In this document: positions 9,235 to 17,935 of the stretch, one piece after another
Position numbering within the stretch: position 1 is the first letter of the stretch
How the letters are laid out: each line of letters starts with the position of its first letter
Made by a program: the position numbers and the translations under genes
Assembly (NCBI RefSeq): GCF_000741645.1
Contig: NZ_JGZD01000009.1
Location: 620,001 to 684,000 of the forward strand
DNA: 64,000 nucleotides
Source of the DNA: Bifidobacterium minimum
GTDB taxonomy: Bacteria > Actinomycetota > Actinomycetes > Actinomycetales > Bifidobacteriaceae
Direction: 5' to 3'
Notes under the pieces: generated by a model
What the model was told of the DNA's origin: nothing
What the model saw: only the letters and a program-made list of their open reading frames with translations
Databases searched by the model: none

Positions 9235-11265
9235 CTATCGGGTCGCCTCGGCGAAATCCTCGGCGCTGTTGACCTGGGTCCGAGAGCGGATCACACGCAG
9301 AATCCAGTCCTCGGCCTGATCGGCGGCGACGCCGTTGAGCTGGCTTCCGTCACGGAAACGGAAGCTTACGGCATTGTTGCTGACGTCCTCTTCGCCCGCG
9401 ATGAGGATGAACGGAACCTTGGACTTCGACGCGTTGCGGATCTTCTTGCCGAAACGGTCGTCGGAGGAGTCGAGTTCGCAACGGACCAGATTGTCCTCCA
9501 GCCGCGAGAGGAAGGAACGCAGATGCGGAGCGAACTCGTCGGCGACGGGGATGCCGGTGACCTGCACAGGCGCCAGCCATACCGGGAAAGCTCCCGCATA
9601 GTGCTCGAGCAGGATGGCGAAGAAACGTTCGATGGAGCCGAACAGCGCGCGGTGAATCATGACCGGACGCTGGTGCGAGCCGTCGGCGGCGATGTACTCA
9701 AGGCCGAACCGCTCGGGGAGATTGAAGTCCAGCTGGATCGTCGAGACCTGCCATGTGCGGCCGATGGCGTCGCGAGCCTGCACGGAGATCTTCGGACCAT
9801 AGAATGCCGCGCCGCCGGGATCGTCGACGAGCTCGAGACCGGAATCCCGCGCCACCTCCGCTAGCGTGGTGGTGGCCTCATCCCAGATCTCGTCGGATCC
9901 CACGAACTTGTGGGGATCCTTCGTGGACAGTTCGAGGTAGAAGTCGTTGAGACCGAAATCCTTGAGCAGTCCAAGAACGAAGTTCAGCAGACTGGTCAGC
10001 TCGTCCTTCATCTGTTCCCGCGTGCAATAGATGTGGGAGTCGTCCTGAGTCAACCCCCGGACGCGGGTGAGTCCGTGCACGACGCCCGACTTCTCGTAGC
10101 GGTACACGGTTCCGAACTCGAACAGGCGAAGCGGGAGCTCGCGGTACGACCGTTGGCGCGACCTGAAGATCAGGTTGTGCATCGGGCAGTTCATGGGCTT
10201 GAGATAGTAGTCGAAGCCCTGCTTGGTGACGTTGCCGTTCTCGTCGCGCTCCTCGTCGACCCTCATCGGCGGATACATGTTGTCCTTGTACCACTGGAGA
10301 TGGCCGGATGTCTCGTACAGTCCGCCCTTGGTGATGTGGGGGGTCTGGACGAAGCTGTAGTGGTGCCGGCGGTGCTGCTCCCGGGAGTAGTCCTCCATGG
10401 CGTTGATGACGGCGGCGCCTTTGGGATGGAACACCGCCAGACCCGGACCGATCTCGTCGGGGAAGGAGAAGAGGTCCATCTCCTGTCCAAGCTTGCGGTG
10501 GTCGCGCTTCGCGGCCTCCTCCATCCGGGCCGTGTAGGCCTTGAGCGCGTCCCTGCTGGGCCAGGCGGTCCCGTAGATGCGCTGGAGCATGGGGTTGGCC
10601 TCGCTGCCCCTCCAGTAGGCGGCGGCGGTGCGCTCGAGCTTGAACGCCTTGATGTAGCGGGTGTTGGGCAGGTGCGGTCCTCGGCAGAGGTCCTTCCACA
10701 CGACGGTGCCGTTGCGGTCGACGTTGTCGTACATGCTCAGCTCAGAGGTCGCGACCTCGGTGGACGCCTCGGGGTCCAGAGCCGCTTCCTTGTCGCCGAT
10801 AAGCTCCAGCTTGTAGGGCTGGTCCTTCTCCTCCTCGCGGGCCTCGGCCTCGGTGACCACGCGACGGCGGAACGATTGGGATTCCCTGATGATGCGCTGC
10901 ATGCGCTTCTCGATCTGCTTGAGATCGTCGGGCGTGAAGGGGGTGTCCACGTCGAAGTCGTAGTAGAAGCCGTTTTCGATAACCGGGCCGATGCCGAGTT
11001 TGGCATCGGGACGAATCTCCTGAACCGCCTGGGCCATGACGTGGGTTGCGGAATGACGCATGATCGCGATGCCGTCCTCGCTGTCGAGCGCGATGGGTTC
11101 CAGCGCGTCACCGTCATGCAGGGGCGTGTACAGATCCCGGGGCTCACCGTTGAGCCGTACCGCGATGATGGTCTTGTCGTCCGCGAAAAGCTCGACTCCC
11201 GTGAGATCGGCCGCCACCTCCTTCGCTTCGCCGCTGATGGTTATGGAGATGGTCTGTTCAGCCAT
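9235..11265 (-). CDS. thrS: Threonine-tRNA ligase
   Basis: Charges tRNA-Thr. The 676-residue protein has an N-terminal TGS domain (from [15 protein letters not shown] to about 65), the SAD editing domain with the zinc-ligand pattern [11 protein letters not shown] near 90, the class II catalytic core with [11 protein letters not shown] near 358 and motif 2 [13 protein letters not shown] near 385, motif 3 [11 protein letters not shown] near 550, and a C-terminal anticodon-binding domain. AAAAGGA lies 6 bases before the ATG. I looked upstream for a T-box leader and saw none. Confidence 0.98.
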   Translation of the reverse strand: MAEQTISITISGEAKEVAADLTGVELFADDKTIIAVRLNGEPRDLYTPLHDGDALEPIALDSEDGIAIMRHSATHVMAQAVQEIRPDAKLGIGPVIENGFYYDFDVDTPFTPDDLKQIEKRMQRIIRESQSFRRRVVTEAEAREEEKDQPYKLELIGDKEAALDPEASTEVATSELSMYDNVDRNGTVVWKDLCRGPHLPNTRYIKAFKLERTAAAYWRGSEANPMLQRIYGTAWPSRDALKAYTARMEEAAKRDHRKLGQEMDLFSFPDEIGPGLAVFHPKGAAVINAMEDYSREQHRRHHYSFVQTPHITKGGLYETSGHLQWYKDNMYPPMRVDEERDENGNVTKQGFDYYLKPMNCPMHNLIFRSRQRSYRELPLRLFEFGTVYRYEKSGVVHGLTRVRGLTQDDSHIYCTREQMKDELTSLLNFVLGLLKDFGLNDFYLELSTKDPHKFVGSDEIWDEATTTLAEVARDSGLELVDDPGGAAFYGPKISVQARDAIGRTWQVSTIQLDFNLPERFGLEYIAADGSHQRPVMIHRALFGSIERFFAILLEHYAGAFPVWLAPVQVTGIPVADEFAPHLRSFLSRLEDNLVRCELDSSDDRFGKKIRNASKSKVPFILIAGEEDVSNNAVSFRFRDGSQLNGVAADQAEDWILRVIRSRTQVNSAEDFAEATR

Positions 11266-11443
11266 GATCGTCCTTTTCTATCGGGGCCCGCGGTACGAGG
11301 TGCAGGCCTGGACTGAGATTCAACAGCATCACAGTATGAAGGCTTCGGGACATCAGCATCGGGACATCCTCACGCGCGGGTTCGCATACACGCCGTCGCG
11401 CATCGGGACATATGAACGGACGCGCGGTACAGTGCACGATCCA

Positions 11444-11473
11444 AACGACAGAGAACGACAAAGAGCGACAGAG
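11444..11473. repeat. Three 10-bp tandem repeats between tRNA-Val(CAC) and thrS
   Basis: Units AACGACAGAG, AACGACAAAG and AGCGACAGAG follow one another. On the transcribed minus strand this is a pyrimidine-rich run downstream of the tRNA cluster. No hairpin accompanies it, so I do not call it a terminator. Confidence 0.7.
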
Positions 11474-11507
11474 AAAACATGAAGGTTCGAGTGGCGGGAA
11501 GTCCGCG

Positions 11508-11580
11508 TGGGTGATGCAGGAATCGAACCTGCGACCCCTTCCGTGTGAAGGAAGTGCGCTAGCCGCTGCGCCAATCACCC
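11508..11580 (-). tRNA. tRNA-Val (anticodon CAC)
   Basis: A 73-base cloverleaf: the 7-bp acceptor stem GGGTGAT/ATCACCC, anticodon stem CTTCC/GGAAG with loop TTCACAC giving anticodon CAC, a normal T arm with GTTCGATTC, and discriminator A. CCA is not encoded. Last of four tRNAs read on the minus strand. Confidence 0.96.
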
Positions 11581-11627
11581 AGTCAACAGGCTCGCGACCC
11601 CCGCTGGGGGATTCCTCGCGATCCGTG

Positions 11628-11699
11628 TGGGCGATACAAGATTCGAACTTGTGACCCCTTCCGTGTCAGGGAAGTGCGCTACCTCTGCGCCAACCGCCC
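11628..11699 (-). tRNA. tRNA-Val (anticodon GAC)
   Basis: A 72-base cloverleaf: acceptor GGGCGGT/ATCGCCC with one G-U pair, anticodon stem CTTCC/GGAAG with loop CTGACAC giving GAC, T-loop GTTCGAATC, discriminator A, no encoded CCA. It shares its anticodon stem with the neighbouring Val(CAC) gene. Confidence 0.96.
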
Positions 11700-11731
11700 G
11701 GGTCTGGTGATGGTCCTTTCGGGCCTCCACG

Positions 11732-11802
11732 AGGTGGGTACGAGAGTCGAACTCGTCTATACGGCTTTGCAGGCCGCTGCCTAACCGCTTGGCTAACCCA
11801 CC
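11732..11802 (-). tRNA. tRNA-Cys (anticodon GCA)
   Basis: A 71-base cloverleaf: acceptor GGTGGGT/ACCCACC, anticodon loop CTGCAAA giving GCA, T-loop GTTCGACTC and discriminator U73, which is the main identity base for cysteine. CCA is not encoded. Confidence 0.96.
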
Positions 11803-11829
11803 GTAAGGTCGTCAACTCCTCGGACCTCG

Positions 11830-11902
11830 AGCGGACAACGGGACTCGAACCCGCGGTCTCGACCTTGGCAAGGTCGCGCTTTACCAACTAAGCTATGTCC
11901 GC
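11830..11902 (-). tRNA. tRNA-Gly (anticodon GCC)
   Basis: A 73-base cloverleaf: acceptor GCGGACA/TGTCCGC, anticodon stem CGACC/GGTCG with loop TTGCCAA giving GCC, T-loop GTTCGAGTC, discriminator U, no encoded CCA. First gene of the Gly-Cys-Val-Val cluster. Confidence 0.96.
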
Positions 11903-12156
11903 ATGTGCCTCGCTGCTGCCTGAGCACGAGGCACTACTGTAAACGACGGGCGTGGAAGATGCAAATGCGCGTGTCGTGCACGCCCGGATGGTTCGTGCGC
12001 GGCGAGGATGCCGTCGATCCATCGGAAGGAGGGCGGTCCCGCAGACGGGAACCCCACCGCCACGGCCGCATGACAGGAGTCGTCCGGGCATTCACCGTTG
12101 GCTGAAGAAGCGGGGCTTGGCGCCGGTCCGAGGTCTCCCCCGTTACATTGGTGGAT

Positions 12157-12990
12157 ATGGGCTGTACCGAGAGAAGATCCGGAGCGACGTTGATCGTCGC
12201 CTTCGAGGGGTGGAACGACGCGTGCCAGACGGCGACGAACGTCGTCAGAAGGATGGTGGCGCATTACGAGTCCCGTGAGGTGAGGCATATCAGCTGCGAC
12301 GGGTACTACGACTACCAGACCGCACGCCCCATGATGTGCCATGTCACGGGTCGGGCCCGCATCGTATGGCCCCAGACGACCTTCTTCGAGGTGGCGTTGG
12401 ATGACGGATACCGCCTCTACGCGCAGATCGCACCCGAGCCCAACTACCGCTGGATGGAGTACTGCCGGCAGAGCCTGAGGGTCGCGCAGGAGCTTGACGT
12501 CGACCACGTCGTCACACTGGGCGCCATGTTCGCCGAATGCCCCCATACTCGCCCTCTTCCCGTGGACGTGTCGGACTCCACCTGCCAGTGCGACATGGAC
12601 CGTGAATACAACGGCCCGGTGGGGATCACGACGGTGCTTGACGAGATGGCCCGTGGAGAGGGCTTCGACACGTCGAGCATGTGGGTTTCGATTCCGCAAT
12701 ACGTGGGATCCGACGAATGCGCCCAGGGCACGCTGCAGCTGACGCAGGAGCTGTCCTGCGTCGTGGGGCGGGAGCTTGACACGACCGATCTGGACCGGCT
12801 GGCCCATCAGTGGCGGATGCGCGGCGACGTGCTGTCCTCGTCCGATGACGAGCTGGCGGCCTATGTGCGGCGTCTGGAGAACGAGTACGACAGAACCGCC
12901 CGCGCCGCCACACTGGCCGCCCGGAACTCGCCCCAGGCCGAGGAGATGGTCAGGGACGCGGAGAACTATCTCAAAGGTCTGGACCACTGA
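12157..12990 (+). CDS. PAC2 family protein
   Basis: About 277 residues of the PAC2 (proteasome assembly chaperone 2-like) superfamily, widespread in actinobacteria and of unclear function. Seen: LIVAFEGWNDACQTATNVV near the start, HISCDGYYDYQTARP near 47, LYAQIAPEPNYRW near 88, HVVTLGAMFAECPHTRP near 120, an IPQYVG segment near 180 and a charged helical C-terminus. In-frame TTG (12148) and GTG (12151) also exist. I chose ATG because TACATT at 12144-12149 would put transcription start on or beside it; no Shine-Dalgarno fits any of the three. The final codons sit in a 24-base-spaced duplication. Confidence 0.85.
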   Translation: MGCTERRSGATLIVAFEGWNDACQTATNVVRRMVAHYESREVRHISCDGYYDYQTARPMMCHVTGRARIVWPQTTFFEVALDDGYRLYAQIAPEPNYRWMEYCRQSLRVAQELDVDHVVTLGAMFAECPHTRPLPVDVSDSTCQCDMDREYNGPVGITTVLDEMARGEGFDTSSMWVSIPQYVGSDECAQGTLQLTQELSCVVGRELDTTDLDRLAHQWRMRGDVLSSSDDELAAYVRRLENEYDRTARAATLAARNSPQAEEMVRDAENYLKGLDH

Positions 12991-13014
12991 GATACTGAAG
13001 TCCTGGACCACTGA
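12979..13014. repeat. Duplicated gene end after the PAC2 gene
   Basis: CTGGACCACTGA, which encodes the last codons and stop (Leu-Asp-His-stop), recurs exactly 24 bases later at 13003-13014. It looks like a tandem duplication that included the stop codon. The rest of the gap to uppP holds no clear hairpin. Confidence 0.75.
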
Positions 13015-13124
13015 AATCCGGATCGCTGATCTGTTTGCGCCCGCGGAGTGGATCTGCTCGTAGGAGAATGGCCATCCTGAACCGGTGAGGGGCTTCTGGT
13101 CGGAAGTCGGAAGGGAACGTCCGG

Positions 13125-13988
13125 TCAGTCGATGGCGGGAAGGACGCCGGAGATCAGCAGCAGCGCCACCACAATGGCGAGGATGATCCGGTAGATCGCG
13201 AAGGCCTTGTACGAGAAGGTCGAGACGAATTTGAGGAATCCGATGATGACGACGTATCCCACGATGAAGCTCACCACGGTGGCGGCGATGGTCGCGGTCC
13301 ACCCGGGGAACAGCGGATCCGATTTGTAATCGCGAAGGGCCTTTGCCCCCTCCAGGATTCCCGCGCCGAAGACGGCGGGTATGGCCATGAGGAAGCTCAC
13401 CCTCACGGCGGCCTCACGCGTGTATCCCATGGCGCGCCCGAAGGTGATGGTTCCTCCCGAACGCGAGATGCCGGGGATCAGGGCCAGCATCTGGCCGATG
13501 CCGAAAAGGAGCGCCTCCTTCCACGTCATCGAGTTCATGGTTTTGATCTGGCGTGACCGGGCGTCGACGATCCACAGAAGGATGCCGAAAAGAAGCAGAA
13601 CGGTGGCGGTGATCCAGAGATTGCGCAGAGTGGTCTCGATCGCCTTCTGGAACATCAGGCCCGCGATGACGATCGGCATGGTTCCGATGATGATGAACCA
13701 TCCGGTTGACGCGTCCCTGTCACCCGCGCCGAATCGGTGGGCCGTGTCGGCGCCGTTGTCCCCGCGAAGGCACAGAAACCAGTGCGTCAGTATGCGGGCG
13801 ATGTCATGGCGGAAATAGAGAATCACCGCGAGCTCGGTTCCCAGTTGGATGATCGCCGTGAAGGCGGCTCCGGGATCCGAGCCCAGCATCAGATCGCCGA
13901 TGATGCGGATGTGGGCGCTGGACGAGACCGGAATGTATTCCGTCAACGCCTGCACCAGCCCTAGTATTATCGCCTGAAAGAAATTCAT
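13125..13988 (-). CDS. uppP: Undecaprenyl-diphosphatase (BacA/UppP type)
   Basis: Recycles the lipid carrier: undecaprenyl diphosphate to monophosphate, acting at the outer face of the membrane. The 287-residue protein has about eight membrane segments and both family signatures: LTEYIPVSSSAHIRI near residues 16-30 (with the conserved Glu and Ser) and GISRSGGTITFGR near residues 180-192 (Ser and Arg). GAGGG precedes the ATG at 13988. It converges with the PAC2 gene and diverges from the kinase-like gene. Confidence 0.95.
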   Translation of the reverse strand: MNFFQAIILGLVQALTEYIPVSSSAHIRIIGDLMLGSDPGAAFTAIIQLGTELAVILYFRHDIARILTHWFLCLRGDNGADTAHRFGAGDRDASTGWFIIIGTMPIVIAGLMFQKAIETTLRNLWITATVLLLFGILLWIVDARSRQIKTMNSMTWKEALLFGIGQMLALIPGISRSGGTITFGRAMGYTREAAVRVSFLMAIPAVFGAGILEGAKALRDYKSDPLFPGWTATIAATVVSFIVGYVVIIGFLKFVSTFSYKAFAIYRIILAIVVALLLISGVLPAID

Positions 13989-14283
13989 GGTCCCTCTTTT
14001 GCCTCGCTTGGATCATCACATCGCGCGGATGTCCGTCGTGCCCTGTGGGCGGGGGCCCGCACGGCCCGAACAACCATACGCCGTGCACCGGTCATGGTCG
14101 AGACGGAGGCGGGAGCATCCATGTCGTCGGGATGCGGAGATGGTCTGATGACATGGTTCTTGTCGCGCGTCGACCCGACAATGCAACCAGGGATTCAAGT
14201 CGCGCGTCCGAAGGCGTCTTCCCGGTGCCGCGGGCGTCGATGCGAGGATTCGGTCGATGCGAGGATTCAAAGGAGACATGGTC

Positions 14284-15078
14284 ATGGCCACATATCGTAA
14301 GGAGCGGGCCTTCGCCCCGCATGGTTTCTTCGAGTGCGAGGGGCGTGGCCTCAGATGGCTCGCCCAGGCGATGCCGCTCGGAGGGCCCAGGGTCGTCGAG
14401 GTCTACGGATGGGGCCGGGATCATCTGGACATCGAGCGCGTCGACGCCTGCTCCCCCACGCCCAAGGCGGCCTATGATTTCGGCGCTTCGCTGGCTCGGA
14501 TGCATGACATGGGCGCCGATGCCTTCGGTGCTGGTCCGGATGGGTACGACGGAACGTGCTATTTCGGTCCCCTCCAGGACCCCGTCCCCATGGACACGGG
14601 GGCCTGGAAGGACTGCGCCGCCTATCTGGCCGAGGGACGTCTCGAGCCCATGGTGTCCATGGGAGTGGAACGCGGGTCTCTGAATCAGTCCGATGTGGCT
14701 CTGACCCGTCAGGTCATAGCACGGCTGCCGGAGCTGCTGGGGGAAGCCGCCGATGACGTCCCATGCCGTGTCCACGGGGATCTGTGGAGCGGCAACGTTA
14801 TGTGGACGCATGACGACGAGGGGCGGACGGAAGCCGTCCTCATCGATCCGGCGGCACACGGCGGCCACCGTGAGGAGGATCTCGCGATGCTGCATCTTTT
14901 CGGGATGACGTCGCTGGATTCGATTATGCGGGGATACCAGTCCGTCCATCCGCTGGCGTCCGGATGGGAACGGCGCAGAACGCTCTGGCAGCTGTATCCG
15001 ATCGCCGGGCACTGCGTGTTCTTCGGCGGCGGCTACGTCAGCGAATACCGATCCATGTGCCGGTCCCTGCTGGATTAG
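14284..15078 (+). CDS. Fructosamine kinase family protein
   Basis: A 264-residue protein-kinase-like fold enzyme. Fructosamine-3-kinase relatives phosphorylate glycated amines so that the sugar falls off. Seen: a short N-lobe, HDMGADAFG region, the catalytic-loop equivalent VHGDLWSGNVMWT near residue 172 and the metal-binding LIDPAAHGGHREEDLAML near residue 193. The ATG at 14284 is chosen because AGGAG lies 8 bases upstream; earlier in-frame ATGs at 14257 and 14278 are worse placed. The stop codon lies in the first unit of a 9-bp tandem repeat. True substrate is unknown. Confidence 0.88.
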   Translation: MATYRKERAFAPHGFFECEGRGLRWLAQAMPLGGPRVVEVYGWGRDHLDIERVDACSPTPKAAYDFGASLARMHDMGADAFGAGPDGYDGTCYFGPLQDPVPMDTGAWKDCAAYLAEGRLEPMVSMGVERGSLNQSDVALTRQVIARLPELLGEAADDVPCRVHGDLWSGNVMWTHDDEGRTEAVLIDPAAHGGHREEDLAMLHLFGMTSLDSIMRGYQSVHPLASGWERRRTLWQLYPIAGHCVFFGGGYVSEYRSMCRSLLD

Positions 15079-15116
15079 TCGGACTAGCCGGATTAGCAGG
15101 ACTAGTCGGGTTGGCC
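15072..15116. repeat. Five 9-bp tandem repeats containing the kinase-like gene's stop codon
   Basis: Units GGATTAGTC, GGACTAGCC, GGATTAGCA, GGACTAGTC and GGGTTGGCC. The first holds the gene's final Asp codon and TAG. Because the period is nine, the next three units give further in-frame TAG codons, a run of redundant stops. Confidence 0.85.
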
Positions 15117-15265
15117 GCCTGACCGCAGGGGGTCGCGAACGGGCATGCGACGTGCGGCACGCCAACGAATGGGTGCCCGCGCTCGCGATGGGTGCCCGCG
15201 AATGCCCGCCGGGCGAGATGGATGCTCGACGCGGGATTCTCCGGGATCCTCTCTATGGGATTCTC

Positions 15266-16414
15266 TCAGCTCAGGGCGTCCCTGAGCTTGCTGAAGAACC
15301 CCTTGCGGTTCGGCGAGGCCGGCTGCGGTGTCTGGGGGGTTCCCGTGTCGTCCGTGTCGTGGCTTGCGGCGAAGTCCTCGATGAGCCGTCTTTCATGATC
15401 GTCGAGTCTGGTGGGTATCTCCACCGAGACATGGGCGATGAGATCGCCCCGGTCCGATTGCTGGCGGATCTTCGTGACACCCAGTCCCTTGAGGGTGACG
15501 GTGTCGTCGGGCTGGCATCCCGCAGGGACGTCGATTGTGCGGGGGCCGTCGAAGGTGTCGATGTCCACGCCGTGTCCGAGGACCGCCCAGCTCATGGGAA
15601 TCCGCACCCAGCAGTGGAGGTCGTCCCCGTCGCGGGTGAAGCGCCTGTCCTTGGCGATGGTGATGTCGACGTAGAGGTCTCCCGCCGTGCCTCCTCCTTC
15701 TCCCACCTCGCCCTGACCGGCAAGACGCAGACGCGTCTGATCGGAGATCCCGGCGGGGATGGTGATTCCCACGTCGCGGTTCGTCCTGACGCGGCCATGC
15801 CCCTGGCATGCCGGGCATGGGTGCTCGATGATCGTCCCGTAGCCTTCGCACCGGTCGCAGGGCGCGGTCGTCATCATCTGCCCCAGAAGAGTCCGCACCA
15901 CCTTTTGCCGGTATCCCGAGCCGTGGCAGTCCGGACACGTCGTGGGCCGCTCGCCGTTGGTCGTGCCCATGCCCGCGCAGTCGCCGCACAGCCCGTAGGT
16001 CGTTATGGTGACATGGGCCGTTCCTCCGAAAACCGCCGTCTTGAGATCGATGGACGCGTGGGCCAGCGCGTCCCGGCCGGACTGCCGACGCGGCCGGGGT
16101 CCCGAGGATCCACCGGCGAAGGGTCCGGATCCGGAGAAGAACTGGCTGAAGATGTCGCCCATATCCCCCATGCCGAATCCCGAGGCGCCCGCGGACGCGG
16201 AGGGGTCGTTGGGATCCACGCCGGCATCGTACATCCGCCGCCGCTCCGGGTTGGACAGGACCTCGTAGGCGTTGTTTACTTCTTTGAACTTGTCCTCGAA
16301 CTCGGGTCCCGCGATATCCGGATGGTATCGCCTGCTCATCTTGCGATAGGCCTTTTTGATGTCGGCGTCGCTGGCCGATCGGTCTATCCCCAGAACCTCG
16401 TAATAATCTGTCAC
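15266..16414 (-). CDS. dnaJ: DnaJ co-chaperone (type I, zinc-containing)
   Basis: Stimulates DnaK ATP hydrolysis and delivers unfolded clients. The 382-residue protein has the J domain with YHPDIAGPE (HPD) near residue 30, a Gly/Phe-rich linker (GASGFGMGDMGDIF), and a zinc domain with four CxxC motifs: CGDCAGMG, CPDCHGSG, CDRCEGYG and CPACQGHG near residues 146-205, then the C-terminal substrate-binding domains. The start is GTG at 16414 with GAAGGA 7 bases upstream. It follows hrcA, so it is likely under HrcA/CIRCE control; this is the hrcA-linked DnaJ rather than one next to dnaK. Confidence 0.95.
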   Translation of the reverse strand: MTDYYEVLGIDRSASDADIKKAYRKMSRRYHPDIAGPEFEDKFKEVNNAYEVLSNPERRRMYDAGVDPNDPSASAGASGFGMGDMGDIFSQFFSGSGPFAGGSSGPRPRRQSGRDALAHASIDLKTAVFGGTAHVTITTYGLCGDCAGMGTTNGERPTTCPDCHGSGYRQKVVRTLLGQMMTTAPCDRCEGYGTIIEHPCPACQGHGRVRTNRDVGITIPAGISDQTRLRLAGQGEVGEGGGTAGDLYVDITIAKDRRFTRDGDDLHCWVRIPMSWAVLGHGVDIDTFDGPRTIDVPAGCQPDDTVTLKGLGVTKIRQQSDRGDLIAHVSVEIPTRLDDHERRLIEDFAASHDTDDTGTPQTPQPASPNRKGFFSKLRDALS

Positions 16415-16520
16415 AGCCTGTCCTTCGTTCGTGTCATCCGGGTTTCGACCGGTCCCGTCCTATGTGGTGTCCGTATGGGATGTCGTGGCGGTCATATTGT
16501 GCCATGCATACCGGTCAGAG

Positions 16521-17582
16521 CTATTGCGGATGCTCCTGCGGAGTGATCAGCGCGGTGAGATACCTGGCCACGGCCCGCACCGCCGAGATCGTGGTCATGT
16601 AATTCATGTGGGTGGGGCCGATCGATCCGACGAAGGCCAGCGACTGATGATGCGCGCTCGTTTCTCCGTCCTCCCCGTCGTCGGCGGTGCGGCCGTATCC
16701 GCTTGTGACCACCGAGGCGTGGATGAGTCCCGGCGTCCCGGTCTCCGAGCCGATGGCGACCCCTACCCCGGTGTCGGTGTCCTCCTCGCTGAGCGTGTTC
16801 ATAAGACGCATCAGGACGACCTGTTCCTCCAGTGCGTCGAGCAGCGGCGCCAGATCCGAGGCGTTGGGCTGGTGGGCGAGCCGCGAGGTGCCCGCCATAT
16901 AGAGCTCGCCGGCACGCTCGTCGGTGGCGAGATCCTCCAGGGTGCGGCATAATCCATCAGTCAGAGACCCGCTGACGGAGGTCGCCCGCGACCGTATCCT
17001 TTCCGCGGCGTGGGAGAGCGTCAGCCCTGAGGCGACGGCGTTGGACAGCGCGCAGAAGCGGGTCAGCTCGTCATCGCCGGGCATGTCGTCGACGGTCATG
17101 ATGTGCTGGGCCACTCGTCCGCTGTCCGTGATGATCACGGCGAGAAGAGCGTGTGAGGACACCGGGACGATCTCCACGTGACGGAGAGTGGATTTCGACA
17201 ATGCGGGCGACGCGACGACCGCCACCTGGCCGGTGATGTTCGCCAGCAGGCGCGCTGATCGGCGAAGCGTGTCCTGCAGGCTGACGGAGCCGCGGAGGAA
17301 GCTGCTGATGCCGCGGCGCTGCGCCGCCGACAGGGGCATGATCGTGGCCAGCCTGTCCACGAAGTATCGGTACCCCTTCTCCGTGGGCACCCGTCCCGCC
17401 GATGTGTGCGGCTGGACGAGGTAGCCCTCGTCCTCAAGCGCGGCCATGTCATTGCGTATGGTCGCCGAGCTCACTCCCAGATCATGGTGCTTCGCCAGCG
17501 ACGATGAGCCGACGGGCTCCTGCGAGTCGATGTAGTCCTCGACGACGGCACGTAGAACCGTCATCCGGCGTGAATGCGTCAT
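16521..17582 (-). CDS. hrcA: Heat-inducible transcription repressor HrcA
   Basis: Represses class I heat-shock genes by binding CIRCE; GroE assists its folding. The 353-residue protein starts MTHSRRMTVLRAVVEDYI, followed by SQEPVGSSSLAKHHDLGVSS and ATIRNDMAALEDEGYL, the winged helix-turn-helix, and HTSAGRVPTEKGYRYFVD, the family signature. The ATG at 17582 has AGGAGG 5 bases upstream; an ORF start at 17684 lies within the operator region and is rejected. The CIRCE 86 bases upstream indicates autorepression. Confidence 0.97.
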   Translation of the reverse strand: MTHSRRMTVLRAVVEDYIDSQEPVGSSSLAKHHDLGVSSATIRNDMAALEDEGYLVQPHTSAGRVPTEKGYRYFVDRLATIMPLSAAQRRGISSFLRGSVSLQDTLRRSARLLANITGQVAVVASPALSKSTLRHVEIVPVSSHALLAVIITDSGRVAQHIMTVDDMPGDDELTRFCALSNAVASGLTLSHAAERIRSRATSVSGSLTDGLCRTLEDLATDERAGELYMAGTSRLAHQPNASDLAPLLDALEEQVVLMRLMNTLSEEDTDTGVGVAIGSETGTPGLIHASVVTSGYGRTADDGEDGETSAHHQSLAFVGSIGPTHMNYMTTISAVRAVARYLTALITPQEHPQ

Positions 17583-17667
17583 ACGTGCCTCCTCTCCGTC
17601 GGAGGGGAGCCGCCCTCGGCCGGTGGTTCCACAGGACCCGCGGCTCCCTTCGAATACTCCCATAGTA

Positions 17668-17694
17668 TTAGCACTCGATTGCATGGAGTGCTAA
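17668..17694. promoter_or_regulatory. CIRCE operator (HrcA binding site)
   Basis: TTAGCACTC, a 9-base spacer, then GAGTGCTAA: a perfect match to the CIRCE consensus. It lies upstream of hrcA on the minus strand; TACTAT immediately downstream (17662-17667, minus strand) is a likely -10 box, so HrcA would block polymerase. It also sits 242 bases upstream of tkt on the other strand, where an effect is less likely. Confidence 0.97.
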
Positions 17695-17935
17695 GGGTTT
17701 CGTTCTGGGATGAGTCCATGCCCATCCGACGGAGGCGCATTCGCTCCGGGAAAGGGGCCGTGAGGGGTCGTCCGGGAGCCCTCGCACCGCATGGAACGCC
17801 TACCGCGAACACGCCTGACGGCCGCGGCTAAGTCTTCGACGGCGGCTAGCATGAATACGCAATGTGTGGGAGGTCATGGCACGGCAAAAGCCGAACGCGT
17901 GGCGCCCGAGGTATTGGAAGGAAAGTAGATCACCT

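Noticed and set aside
11266-11443. T-box leader before thrS
   Set aside because: No T-box sequence (TGGnACCGCG type) or terminator hairpin was seen.
17579-17812. Small frames in the hrcA-tkt gap
   Set aside because: They overlap CIRCE and the promoter region and lack ribosome binding sites or recognisable sequence.
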